Source of the DNA: Siansivirga zeaxanthinifaciens CC-SAMT-1
GTDB taxonomy: Bacteria; Bacteroidota; Bacteroidia; Flavobacteriales; Flavobacteriaceae
Length of the DNA stretch: 64,000 nucleotides
Assembly (NCBI RefSeq): GCF_000941055.1
Contig: NZ_CP007202.1
Coordinates: 2,650,437 to 2,714,436, forward strand
Reading direction: 5' to 3'
Within the stretch, counting starts at the first letter, position 1. Every line of letters starts with the position of its first letter. Shown one piece after another: positions 9,469 through 18,069 of this stretch. Both the position numbers and the translations under genes were made by a program. The notes beneath the pieces are model-generated. The model was given only the letters and a program-made list of their open reading frames with translations. It did not search any database and was not told the DNA's origin.

Positions 9469-9581
9469 AAAAAAAATAGGTTGTCTAAAAAACTTTTGAA
9501 ACGCTATCGGGAGTTTACTAGCCTTTTTAAAAATGGCTTTTAATCGATAACGTCTTTAATTTAATTTTAAGACAACCTATT
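9469..9581 (-). terminator. Large multi-tier terminator of lon
   Basis: AATAGGTTGTCT (9475-9486) pairs perfectly with AGACAACCTATT (9570-9581). Inside it, ACGCTATCG pairs with CGATAACGT (one mismatch), and AGCC/GGCT flank a TTTTTAAAAA core. Read on the minus strand, the outer stem is followed directly by eight Ts (9476-9469), so it ends lon transcripts, whose stop codon is at 9590. Confidence 0.75.
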
Positions 9582-9589
9582 CTTATTTA

Positions 9590-12040
9590 TTATAATGTTT
9601 TTGCGTTACTTACTTTCTGATTTGTAATCGCAAGATCAATAACATCACTCATATCTGTAACATAATGAAATGTTAAGCCTTTTAAATATTCGGGTTTAAT
9701 TTCTTCGATATCGCGTCTGTTATCTTCACACAATAATATTTCGGTTATTCTGGCACGTTTAGCTGCTAAAATCTTTTCTTTAATTCCGCCAACAGGAAGT
9801 GCTTTTCCACGAAGCGTAATTTCACCTGTCATTGCTAAATTTTTCTTTACTTTTTTCTGAGTAAATAATGATACTAAAGATGTTAACATGGTTACACCTG
9901 CACTAGGTCCGTCTTTTGGTGTAGCACCTTCTGGCACGTGAATATGTACATTATATTTATCGAAAACTTCTGCATCAATACCAAAAGTATCGGCATTTGC
10001 CTTAATATATTCCATGGCTATTGTGGCAGATTCTTTCATGACTTTACCCAAATTACCCGTAATTGAAAGTAAGCCTTTACCTTTAGACAAAATGGATTCT
10101 ATAAACAAAATATCACCACCTACGCTGGTCCAGGCTAATCCTGTAACCACACCCGCAACGTTATTATTTTCATATTTGTCGCGCTCTAATTTTGGACCAC
10201 CTAAAACCGTAACAATATCTTCATTACTAATTTTAATGTTATAGTCCTCTTCCATAGCAATATTTTTTGCTGCATAACGCACCATTTTTGCTATTTGTTT
10301 TTCTAAACCACGCACTCCAGACTCTCTGGTATAACCTTCAACAATTTTCTCTAACTGAGCTTTGCCAATTTTAAGGTCTTTGTCTGTTAAACCGTGTTCT
10401 TTCAATTGTTTTGGTAACAAGTGTCTTCTAGCAATTTCTACCTTTTCTTCAATAGTATAACCCGTAACATTTATAATTTCCATACGGTCCAATAAGGCCG
10501 GTTGTATGGTAGATAAACTATTGGATGTTGCTATAAACATAACTTTAGAAAGGTCGTAACCCATCTCTAAAAAGTTATCGTAAAACTCGTTGTTTTGTTC
10601 AGGATCTAAAACTTCTAACATAGCAGAAGATGGATCGCCTTGGTGGGAATTCGATAACTTATCGATTTCATCTAATACAAAAACCGGATTGGAAGTTCCT
10701 GCCTTTTTTAGACTCTGAATAATTCTACCAGGCATCGCCCCAATGTAAGTTTTTCTATGTCCACGAATTTCTGCTTCATCGCGTAAACCACCCAATGAAA
10801 TACGCACATATTCTCTACCCAAAGATTCTGCAATAGACTTACCTAAAGAGGTTTTACCAACTCCAGGAGGCCCGTAAAGACATAAAATGGGAGATTTCAT
10901 ATCGTTACGCAGCTTTAAAACCGCTAGATATTCTATAATTCGACGTTTTACATCTTCTAAACCAAAATGATCGCGATCTAGAATTTTCATGGCACGTTTT
11001 AAGTCGAATTTATCTTTACTATATTCGTCCCAAGGTAAATCTAAAAACAGCTCTAAATAATTGCGTTGTATAGAATATTCGGCAACTTGAGGATTCATGC
11101 GTTGCATTTTAGCAAGCTCTTTATCGAAATGGTCGGCTACCTTATCGCTCCAGTTTTTTTCCAGAGAACGCGCACGCATTTCTTCAATTTCTTCATCATG
11201 ACTTACGCCACCCAATTCTTCTTGAATGGTTTTCATCTGTTGATGCAAGAAATATTCGCGTTGTTGCTGACTCATATCCATCTGCACCTTAGACTGAATA
11301 TCGTTTTTTAATTCTAACTTTTGAAATTCAATATTCATGAATTTTAAAGTTGCTAAAGCACGTTTTTTTAAATCGTCTATTTCTAAAAGTGATTGTTTTT
11401 CGGCTACAGTAAGATTCATGTTAGACGACACAAAATTCACTAAAAACGAGTTGCTTTCGATATTTTTTATAGCAAATGAAGCTTCGCTTGGAATGTTTGG
11501 ACTTTGTTTAATAATATTTAAAGCCAAATCTTTAATAGACTCTATAATCGCTGCAAATTCCTTGTTTTTATCGGAAGGTTTCGATTCAGGGATGTCTCTA
11601 ATCGTAGCATTCATATAAGGTTCTTCGGTAAGAACTTCGGCTACTTTAAATCGTTTTTTTCCTTGAATAATTACAGTAACATTGCCGTCTGGCATTTTTA
11701 AAACACGTAAAATTCGAGCTACGGTGCCTATTTCATGTATTTCTTTAGCTGTTGGATTTTCTATCTCTTCATTCTTTTGCGCAACAACACCTATCACTTT
11801 ACTTCCTGCATTAGCATCGTTAATTAATTTGATAGATTTATCACGACCCGCTGTAATTGGAATAACAACGCCTGGAAACAATACGGTATTTCTTAAAGAA
11901 AGAATAGGTAGTGTTTCTGGTAATTTTTCGCTATTAATTTCTTCTTCATCTTCTGGTGTCATTAACGGGATTAATTCTGAATTTTCATCAAAATCCTGAA
12001 ATGACAAACTGTCAAGACTTAATAAATTAGACTTTTTCAT
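9590..12040 (-). CDS. lon: ATP-dependent endopeptidase La
   Basis: Cytosolic AAA+ protease that degrades misfolded and regulatory proteins. At 816 residues it is full length. The N-terminal substrate-binding LAN domain ([19 protein letters not shown]) is followed by the AAA+ module with Walker A GPPGVGKT near residue 391 and Walker [11 protein letters not shown], then the Ser-Lys protease domain with the catalytic Ser in [11 protein letters not shown] (about residue 710) and Lys in [13 protein letters not shown] (about residue 753). The gene stands alone, with a large terminator downstream. A small hairpin, ATCTGT/ACAGAT (12058-12075), lies in the 5' leader; a link to heat-shock control would be speculation. 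Confidence 0.97.
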   Translation of the reverse strand: MKKSNLLSLDSLSFQDFDENSELIPLMTPEDEEEINSEKLPETLPILSLRNTVLFPGVVIPITAGRDKSIKLINDANAGSKVIGVVAQKNEEIENPTAKEIHEIGTVARILRVLKMPDGNVTVIIQGKKRFKVAEVLTEEPYMNATIRDIPESKPSDKNKEFAAIIESIKDLALNIIKQSPNIPSEASFAIKNIESNSFLVNFVSSNMNLTVAEKQSLLEIDDLKKRALATLKFMNIEFQKLELKNDIQSKVQMDMSQQQREYFLHQQMKTIQEELGGVSHDEEIEEMRARSLEKNWSDKVADHFDKELAKMQRMNPQVAEYSIQRNYLELFLDLPWDEYSKDKFDLKRAMKILDRDHFGLEDVKRRIIEYLAVLKLRNDMKSPILCLYGPPGVGKTSLGKSIAESLGREYVRISLGGLRDEAEIRGHRKTYIGAMPGRIIQSLKKAGTSNPVFVLDEIDKLSNSHQGDPSSAMLEVLDPEQNNEFYDNFLEMGYDLSKVMFIATSNSLSTIQPALLDRMEIINVTGYTIEEKVEIARRHLLPKQLKEHGLTDKDLKIGKAQLEKIVEGYTRESGVRGLEKQIAKMVRYAAKNIAMEEDYNIKISNEDIVTVLGGPKLERDKYENNNVAGVVTGLAWTSVGGDILFIESILSKGKGLLSITGNLGKVMKESATIAMEYIKANADTFGIDAEVFDKYNVHIHVPEGATPKDGPSAGVTMLTSLVSLFTQKKVKKNLAMTGEITLRGKALPVGGIKEKILAAKRARITEILLCEDNRRDIEEIKPEYLKGLTFHYVTDMSDVIDLAITNQKVSNAKTL

Positions 12041-12217
12041 AGATATTTTTGAGCCAATCTGTCATTAAAACAGATCGAACTATTTTTTAATTAATGTAAT
12101 AAAAACAACAAACAGCTTTGTATCAATGGCTTGCAAAGGTGAACCGATTGCTATTATTTATATAAATTCAATACTTATGCCACACTTAATATGAGCCATA
12201 TTATTTTGGCTTTCGGG

Positions 12218-12868
12218 TTACATCTTCCCCGATTTTTTTAAAATAAATAAGATTATAATGGGCAATGCCAACAAGCCAATCATTAACAAATTAGTACGAA
12301 ACAACCAAGGCATTAAAATTAAAGTAATGGCATAACCACCAATGGCACCTCCAAAATGGGCGTCGTGACCAATATTACCTATACGATTTTTCATTCCATA
12401 AATAGAATATAGCAAATAACCAATACCAAAAATATAAGCAGGTATAGGAATGGGAATAAAAAACATCATTAAACTCATATCGGGTTGTAACAAAATAGCG
12501 GCGTACAAAATACCTGTAACTGCCCCACTCGCACCAACGGCACTATAATGATATTCGTTTTTATGAAAATAATAAGATAACAAATTACCAAACAACAAGC
12601 TAACTAGATAAATAATTAAAAATTTTGTTGTACCAACATACGAAATTACCGTACCAGCAAAAAAGTAAAGCGTTAGCATATTAAATAACAAATGCGACAT
12701 ATCTACATGCAAAAAACCAGCACTAAAAAGTCTAATTTTTTCTCCACGTTGAATACCGCCTATATGAAATTTATACTTTTCAAAAAAACCATCATGGGTA
12801 AAACCTTTATTAGAAATAATAATGTTAGCTATAATTATGATGATGGTTACTAAATTTAAATTGCCCAT
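12218..12868 (-). CDS. Rhomboid-family intramembrane serine protease
   Basis: A 216-residue polytopic inner-membrane protease that cuts transmembrane segments. All hallmarks are present: HVDMSHLLFNM (His59 and Asn63, the oxyanion-side HxxxN), VGASGAVTG (catalytic Ser114) and HDAHFGGAIGGY (catalytic His171), spread over about six membrane helices. The N-terminus enters the membrane at once, without an extra cytosolic domain. Upstream, TAGATTTG (12912-12919, minus) could be its -7 box. The targets are unknown. It is divergent from the acyltransferase gene, and nothing links the two functionally. Confidence 0.92.
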   Translation of the reverse strand: MGNLNLVTIIIIIANIIISNKGFTHDGFFEKYKFHIGGIQRGEKIRLFSAGFLHVDMSHLLFNMLTLYFFAGTVISYVGTTKFLIIYLVSLLFGNLLSYYFHKNEYHYSAVGASGAVTGILYAAILLQPDMSLMMFFIPIPIPAYIFGIGYLLYSIYGMKNRIGNIGHDAHFGGAIGGYAITLILMPWLFRTNLLMIGLLALPIIILFILKKSGKM

Positions 12869-12897
12869 GTTGTAAAAAATTTAATTTCAAATTAGCC

Positions 12898-12919
12898 TAT
12901 ATTTGCTTTTACAAATCTA
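12898..12919. promoter_or_regulatory. Back-to-back -7 boxes in the divergent spacer
   Basis: TATATTTG (12898-12905, plus, toward the acyltransferase) and TAGATTTG (12919-12912, minus, toward the rhomboid gene) both fit TAnnTTTG perfectly. Neither has a well-spaced TTG at -33. If both are used, the two polymerases would compete for the same 60 bp. Confidence 0.4.
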
Positions 12920-12929
12920 AAATTAATTC

Positions 12930-13811
12930 ATGCAATTTATAGCATATATTATTGTTTATCCCATATTGTGGATAATATCTATACTCCCTTTTCGTGTACT
13001 CTATATAGTTTCAGATGGTTTGTACTTATTACTTTATTATGTAATTGGATATCGTAAAAAAGTAGTAACCAACAATTTAAAATTGGTTTTTCCTAACAAA
13101 GAAGATTCAGAAATAAAATTAATTAAGAAAAAATTCTACAAGCATTTATGCGATATGTTTTTAGAAATGGCAAAAACCATGTCTATTTCTAAATCTGAAT
13201 TAAAAAAACGATTTAAAATTAAAAATCCCGAAGAATTAAAGCGCATTGAAAGTTTAAACAAAAGTGTTATTTTAATGTTTGGACATTACGCCAGTTGGGA
13301 ATGGACTATTGAGGTACAAAACCATATTAACTTTAGTGGCTACGGTGTTTACAAACAACTGGCAAACCCTTATTTTGATAGCTTAGTAAAAAACATACGC
13401 TCTAAATTTAATACGAAATTAATAAGCACTAAAGAAACCATTAGCACCATTACAGAAAATGAAGCTTTAGGAAAAAAAAGTATGACAGCCTTTTTAAGCG
13501 ACCAGTCTCCCAGACTCTCACGAGACGTTTATTGGGGCAGCTTTATGGGCATTACAATACCTTGTTTTACAGGTGCCGAACGTTTGGCTAAAAAGTTAGA
13601 TTTAAGCACCGTTTATTTAAAAATTAACAAAGTTAAACGTGGTTTTTATGAAGCTGAAGTAATAACTCTAGCCGAAGACAGCAGAAAATATAAAGATTAC
13701 GAACTAACCGATATGTTTTTAAAAGAAGTTGAAAAACAAATTTATGAAGCACCCGAATTTTATTTCTGGACACATAAACGTTGGAAACACATGGGCAAAC
13801 AGGTTAAGTAA
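12930..13811 (+). CDS. Lipid A-type lysophospholipid acyltransferase (LpxL/HtrB family)
   Basis: A 293-residue inner-membrane-associated acyltransferase likely to add a secondary acyl chain to lipid A or a related lipid. The N-terminal hydrophobic anchor (residues 1-38) precedes the catalytic HX4E motif at His119-Glu124 (GHYASWEW). Further conserved segments are FLSDQSPR and FFTGAE-like PCFTGAERLAKK. The C-terminus ends FYFWTHKRWKHMGK, also typical of the family (W..H.RWK). Length and motif order fit Bacteroidota LpxL-like enzymes. It is a single-gene unit that ends in a hairpin shared with glmM. Confidence 0.88.
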   Translation: MQFIAYIIVYPILWIISILPFRVLYIVSDGLYLLLYYVIGYRKKVVTNNLKLVFPNKEDSEIKLIKKKFYKHLCDMFLEMAKTMSISKSELKKRFKIKNPEELKRIESLNKSVILMFGHYASWEWTIEVQNHINFSGYGVYKQLANPYFDSLVKNIRSKFNTKLISTKETISTITENEALGKKSMTAFLSDQSPRLSRDVYWGSFMGITIPCFTGAERLAKKLDLSTVYLKINKVKRGFYEAEVITLAEDSRKYKDYELTDMFLKEVEKQIYEAPEFYFWTHKRWKHMGKQVK

Positions 13812-13813
13812 TA

Positions 13814-13846
13814 AAAAAAGCGCATTTTATTATGCGCTTTTTTTTT
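13814..13846. terminator. Bidirectional terminator between acyltransferase and glmM
   Basis: AAAAAAAGCGCA / TGCGCTTTTTTTTT with a loop of about 8 bases lies between the convergent stops at 13811 and 13864. A and T runs flank both sides. Confidence 0.88.
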
Positions 13847-13863
13847 ATTATATGTTTTTAGTT

Positions 13864-15252
13864 TTAAGATTTAGCAATAGCATCAATTTCTGCTATAAAC
13901 TTGTCTGCTAAGGTATCGGCTTCAGACTGAGATTTTGCCTCGGTATATATCCTTATAATAGGCTCTGTATTACTTTTTCTTAAGTGCACCCAACTTTCAG
14001 GAAAATCAATTTTAACACCATCAATGGTTGTTAATTGTTCGTTTTGGTAATGTTTTTCGATGGTTTCTAAAATACCATCAACATCTAAATCGGGAGTTAA
14101 TTCAATTTTCTTTTTACTCATAAAATAGTTAGGATACGTTTTTCTTAACTCACTAACCTTCATATCTTTTTCTGCAAGTAAACTTAAAAATAAAGCAACA
14201 CCAACAAGGGCATCTCTTCCGTAATGCGATTCAGGGTAAATAATACCGCCATTCCCTTCGCCTCCAATAACGACTTTATTCTTTTTCATTAAACTCACTA
14301 CGTTTACTTCTCCAACGGCACTGGCTTCGTAAGTTCCGCCGTATTTTTCTGTAACATCTCTAAGGGCTCTTGTAGAGCTCATGTTACTTACTGTATTGCC
14401 AGGTTTTTTACTTAAAACATAGTCGGCGCAAGCAACAAGGGTATATTCTTCACCAAACATCTCTCCGTTTTCATCCATAAAAGCCAGACGATCTACATCG
14501 GGATCGACTACAATCCCAAAATCGGCACGTTCTTCAACAACGCGTTTAGAAAGTTCAGACAAATGTTCTCTAAGGGGCTCTGGATTATGCGGAAATTCGC
14601 CAGTAGGCTCGCAATACAGTTTTATAACATCGACGCCCAGGCGTTCTAAAAGTAACGGAATGGCAATACCACCTGTAGAGTTTACACCATCTACAACCAC
14701 TTTAAATCGTGCCTCTTCTATCGGTTTTACAGTTACTAATGGTAAATCTAAAACTTCAATAATATGTAAATCTATGTAAGCTTTATTTTTGGTTATTTTA
14801 CCCAAACTATCTACATCTGCAAATAAAATGGCGCCTTGCTCTGCAATGTCTAAAATTTTTGCTCCTTCAACTCCATCAAGAAATTCGCCTTTGGCATTTA
14901 ATAATTTTAAAGCATTCCATTGTTTAGGATTATGGCTCGCTGTTAAAATAATACCACCATCGGCTTGCTCCATAGGCACTGCCAATTCTACGGTTGGTGT
15001 AGTAGATAAGCCTAAATCTACCACATCGATGCCTAAACCAATAAGCGTATTCATTACTAAATTTTGAATCATCGCACCCGAGATTCTGGCATCTCTTCCA
15101 ACAACCACTTTGTAATGTTGTTTATCGCGTTGTTGCTTAATCCAAACACCATAAGCCGATGCAAATTTAACAGCATCAATTGGAGTTAAATTATCACCCA
15201 CTTGTCCGCCAATGGTTCCTCTTATTCCAGAAATTGATTTTATTAATGTCAT
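13864..15252 (-). CDS. glmM: Phosphoglucosamine mutase
   Basis: Converts glucosamine-6-phosphate to glucosamine-1-phosphate for UDP-GlcNAc, the precursor of peptidoglycan and lipid A (cytosol). The 462 residues carry the alpha-D-phosphohexomutase signatures: the phospho-Ser motif TASHNP (Ser106), the metal loop DPDVDRLAF, the sugar loop GEGNGGIIYPESHYGRDA and the phosphate loop RKSNTEPIIRIYTEA. The SISGIRGTIGG start is typical of Bacteroidota mutases. Specificity for glucosamine rather than glucose or mannose is inferred from overall resemblance. A -7-like TATATTTG (15282-15275, minus) precedes the ATG. Confidence 0.88.
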   Translation of the reverse strand: MTLIKSISGIRGTIGGQVGDNLTPIDAVKFASAYGVWIKQQRDKQHYKVVVGRDARISGAMIQNLVMNTLIGLGIDVVDLGLSTTPTVELAVPMEQADGGIILTASHNPKQWNALKLLNAKGEFLDGVEGAKILDIAEQGAILFADVDSLGKITKNKAYIDLHIIEVLDLPLVTVKPIEEARFKVVVDGVNSTGGIAIPLLLERLGVDVIKLYCEPTGEFPHNPEPLREHLSELSKRVVEERADFGIVVDPDVDRLAFMDENGEMFGEEYTLVACADYVLSKKPGNTVSNMSSTRALRDVTEKYGGTYEASAVGEVNVVSLMKKNKVVIGGEGNGGIIYPESHYGRDALVGVALFLSLLAEKDMKVSELRKTYPNYFMSKKKIELTPDLDVDGILETIEKHYQNEQLTTIDGVKIDFPESWVHLRKSNTEPIIRIYTEAKSQSEADTLADKFIAEIDAIAKS

Positions 15253-15329
15253 TGTTTTAGTTTAATTTGAAAAACAAATATACAATTACAAATTCGTTTT
15301 TGTTAAAATGCTTTTTGTATTTTTCCCCA

Positions 15330-15929
15330 ATGAATTACTTAGCTCACATATATCTATCTGGTAACAACGACATGATTACTATTGGTAATTTTATTGCCGA
15401 TGGTATCAAAGGAAAATCCTATAAAAAATTAAATGTCGACTTACAAATAGGTGTTTTACTGCATAGAAATATTGATACATTTACCGATGCGCACCCAACT
15501 GTAAGAAAGAGCACGAAACGTTTACACGAAAAATACGGACACTATTCTGGTATTATTGTAGATATTTTATACGATCATTTTCTAGCAAAAAACTGGACCA
15601 AATACTGCGAAATTCCTTTAAAAGATTATGTAGAATCTTTTTATGATTCTTTAGAAACCAACTACGATATACTCCCGCCTAGAATTCAAAAAATGATGCC
15701 TTATATGATTACCGATAACTGGCTTTTAAGTTACGCATCGATAGATGGAATTTCAAGAGTTTTAGATGGTATGAATAGGCGAACCAAAGAACGTTCGGGC
15801 ATGGATGAAGCTGTTAGTGAATTAGAAACTTTTTATGCTGAATTTGAAGAAGAATTCACTTCTTTTTTTGATGAACTTATCGTTTTTTCAAAACTGAAAT
15901 TAGAAGAATATTCAGCAACTTTTAAATAG
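15330..15929 (+). CDS. Acyl carrier protein phosphodiesterase-like (AcpH/DUF479)
   Basis: A 199-residue protein of the AcpH family, which removes the phosphopantetheine arm from acyl carrier protein in proteobacteria. It starts MNYLAHIYLSGNN, matching the MNFLAH start of AcpH, and keeps GNFIADGIKGK, HRNIDTFTDAHP and YGHYSGIIVDILYDHFLAK, with the conserved His and Asp residues of this HD-like helical fold. The ATG at 15330 is chosen over an upstream in-frame TTG at 15267 because family homology begins here. It is divergent from glmM. Whether it acts on ACP in Bacteroidota is not settled. Confidence 0.82.
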   Translation: MNYLAHIYLSGNNDMITIGNFIADGIKGKSYKKLNVDLQIGVLLHRNIDTFTDAHPTVRKSTKRLHEKYGHYSGIIVDILYDHFLAKNWTKYCEIPLKDYVESFYDSLETNYDILPPRIQKMMPYMITDNWLLSYASIDGISRVLDGMNRRTKERSGMDEAVSELETFYAEFEEEFTSFFDELIVFSKLKLEEYSATFK

Positions 15930-16060
15930 ATTTTTTTTAAAAGCATCCTTTAATCGAAAACTGCTTGAATACTGTCGAATATTTTAATAAATAATTTCAC
16001 AACACATTATATATTAATATATTAGACTCGTCCTATTTCTATTTCCTAAAAATAATTTAC

Positions 16061-16777
16061 ATGAATTTTAAAAAAATAACAAAAATTGTTGCTGGTGTAA
16101 TTATCTTCTTTACCCTTCCTAGTTTACTGCTTTTTGGTTTTGTTTATTTTAAATACCACGAAGATTTACCTCAAGGAAACATGGGGCCAGAAGCTGATGC
16201 CTTAGCACAAACTATCTTAGAAACGTTAGATTATGATGCCTTTAAAAAAACGACTACGATTGAATGGACTTTTAAAAAAAGACACCATTACGAATGGAAT
16301 AAAAAAGCCAATACTTGCAACGTTTATTGGAAAGATTATAAAGTCACCCTCGATTTAAAAGATAATTCTAAAAGTAAAGCTTTTGTACACAGTTTTAAGG
16401 TTGATGGCGATTTGGCCAATGATTTAATAAAAAAAGCTATTAAATATTACAATAATGATTCGTTTTGGCTTACAGCGCCTTATAAAGTTTTCGATAAAGG
16501 CACCCAAAGAAAATTAGTAAAACTAGACAATAATGAAAAAGCTTTACTAATTACCTATACTTCTGGTGGTTCAACTCCTGGCGATTCCTATTTATGGCAT
16601 TTAGATGAAAAAGGAAAACCCACAAGTTTTCAAATGTGGGTTGATATTCTACCTATTGGAGGTTTAGAAGCTACCTGGAACCATTGGACTACAACCGATA
16701 CGGGTGTAAATTTGCCAACGTTTCATAAATTTTTAGTCTTCGGAATTGAAATTACCGATATAAAAACTGCTATGTAA
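16061..16777 (+). CDS. Conserved hypothetical membrane-anchored protein
   Basis: A 238-residue protein with one N-terminal membrane segment (residues about 8-29) and a soluble extracytoplasmic domain with alternating aromatic and polar residues (IEWTFKKRHHYEW, NVYWKDYKVTLDL, SYLWHLDEKGKPTSFQMWVD). I do not recognise a named family. The fold looks like a beta-rich lipid- or ligand-binding module. It is convergent with the 16779 gene, with only one base between the stops, and no terminator hairpin is visible. The function is unknown. Confidence 0.75.
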   Translation: MNFKKITKIVAGVIIFFTLPSLLLFGFVYFKYHEDLPQGNMGPEADALAQTILETLDYDAFKKTTTIEWTFKKRHHYEWNKKANTCNVYWKDYKVTLDLKDNSKSKAFVHSFKVDGDLANDLIKKAIKYYNNDSFWLTAPYKVFDKGTQRKLVKLDNNEKALLITYTSGGSTPGDSYLWHLDEKGKPTSFQMWVDILPIGGLEATWNHWTTTDTGVNLPTFHKFLVFGIEITDIKTAM

Positions 16778-16778
16778 T

Positions 16779-17303
16779 TTATTTAGATTTCTGTCCAATA
16801 AAATGATGGCTTTTAGATTTGAATAAAATATTGAAACTGGTTAAACTACCATAAATTCTGGTAATATACTGTTGCAAATCTATTTTACCTTGTTCGTCTA
16901 AATCGCTGGCATTAATGCGTTGTTCCATAACACGTAAGCGATCTCTAACCATGGTTATTTTATGAAAAAAAGTATCAATTGGCAATTCGTAAGCCTTTAA
17001 ACTTGGATCTGCTGGCTCTAAAATAAGTTTTCCGCCTTTGTATTTATCGGCAATAGGCACAACTTCCGAAACATCACTCCATCGTTTTAAAATTTGAACC
17101 AAGCTGCTTTCAACTTCCGAGAAACTAACGGTATCAACCTCGTCTGTGGTGGCTTCAATAACTTCAAATGTGCTATCTAAATCAATTGTTTCCAATCCAC
17201 TATCAATAAAAGTGACCCAATAGTGTTGCGAAGTAACATTAGTTACAACACCTTTTCCGTAGTCGCTATGATTAATTCGAGAACCTATTCCTAATAATTT
17301 CAT
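16779..17303 (-). CDS. Conserved hypothetical protein with an N-terminal SH3-like turn
   Basis: A 174-residue cytosolic protein. The N-terminus IGSRINHSDYGKGVVTNV followed by YWVTFIDSG resembles the small SH3-like beta-barrel (HxxFGxGxV) found at the end of UvrD/PcrA helicases and in CarD-type proteins. The rest is helical (EVESSLVQILKRW, RDRLRVMEQRINASDLDEQGK). I do not know a characterised member of this full architecture. A nucleic-acid or polymerase contact is a guess from the SH3-like part only. Confidence 0.72.
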   Translation of the reverse strand: MKLLGIGSRINHSDYGKGVVTNVTSQHYWVTFIDSGLETIDLDSTFEVIEATTDEVDTVSFSEVESSLVQILKRWSDVSEVVPIADKYKGGKLILEPADPSLKAYELPIDTFFHKITMVRDRLRVMEQRINASDLDEQGKIDLQQYITRIYGSLTSFNILFKSKSHHFIGQKSK

Positions 17304-17501
17304 AATGTATTAATTTCTATAGTTTAAAAATATCTTAAGGTTTTAGCTTATTTAATTACGATTCTAAAGTAAATAAAATGGCTAATTTAACTAGAATAAA
17401 GTTTTTTATTTTTTTTTAAACGACCCACATCCAAGCAACCAATTAAAACGTATAATTAAATTATCATTCTTACGTTATTAAGAATCAACGCGTTTAAAAT
17501 T

Positions 17502-17990
17502 ATGAAAGGATTTATAAAACAATCTGGATTAGTGCTGGTTTTACTTGTTATCTATGGTTTTACTATTTCAAAAAAACCAAATACCATAACTTCAAAATAC
17601 AATCTCGAGTCGCCTTTAATTTTTAAAGACACTACCGAAACCGATTCTATTTCAATAACATACACACCATATAAAGAAAACGTTCATGCCTCGTATTACC
17701 ACGATAAGTTTAATGGCCGAAGAACTGCCAGTGGCGAAAAATTTGATAACAACAATTTCACGGCAGCCCATAAATTTTTAAAATTTGGCACCAAATTGAA
17801 AATAACCAATACGGTGAATGACTCGTCTGTTGTAGTAACCGTAAACGATCGCGGACCTTTTGTTAAGGGCAGAGAAATCGATTTATCCAAAAAAGCTTTT
17901 ATGCAAATTGCTAAAAATAAATTGAAAGGGCATCTCCTTGTAAACATCGAAATTTTAGAAGAAACCGCTATCGATTCTACTAAAAATTAA
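17502..17990 (+). CDS. RlpA-like septal ring / double-psi beta-barrel protein
   Basis: A 162-residue exported protein with an N-terminal membrane segment or signal (residues 1-24) and a RlpA-type double-psi barrel: ASYYHDKFNGRRTASGEKFD, AAHKFLKFGTKLKITN and VTVNDRGPFVKGREIDLSKKA. These cover the conserved motifs of RlpA and expansin-like domains, which bind or cleave peptidoglycan glycans lacking stem peptides. There is no SPOR domain, unlike E. coli RlpA, so septal targeting cannot be assumed. There is no lipobox cysteine. It is separated from uvrA by 79 bp on the same strand. Confidence 0.85.
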   Translation: MKGFIKQSGLVLVLLVIYGFTISKKPNTITSKYNLESPLIFKDTTETDSISITYTPYKENVHASYYHDKFNGRRTASGEKFDNNNFTAAHKFLKFGTKLKITNTVNDSSVVVTVNDRGPFVKGREIDLSKKAFMQIAKNKLKGHLLVNIEILEETAIDSTKN

Positions 17991-18069
17991 ACATTAATTT
18001 AACTAAACTACAATAAACTTCGCTTCATTTTTCGTAACATAATCTGTACCTTTACGGTTTTGCGAATAT

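Noticed and set aside
9469..9581. The 107-bp palindrome as a MITE or insertion-sequence remnant
   Set aside because: It stands right after the lon stop and is followed by eight Ts, so a terminator explains it. No target-site duplication is seen. Its extra inner pairing is kept as a finding.
13729..13911. Plus-strand frame across the end of the acyltransferase gene and the terminator
   Set aside because: It overlaps the real gene in another frame and runs through the terminator into the antisense of glmM.
15267..15329. TTG start at 15267 for the AcpH-like gene
   Set aside because: Family homology begins at MNYLAH (15330), and the extra 21 residues overlap the divergent promoter region.
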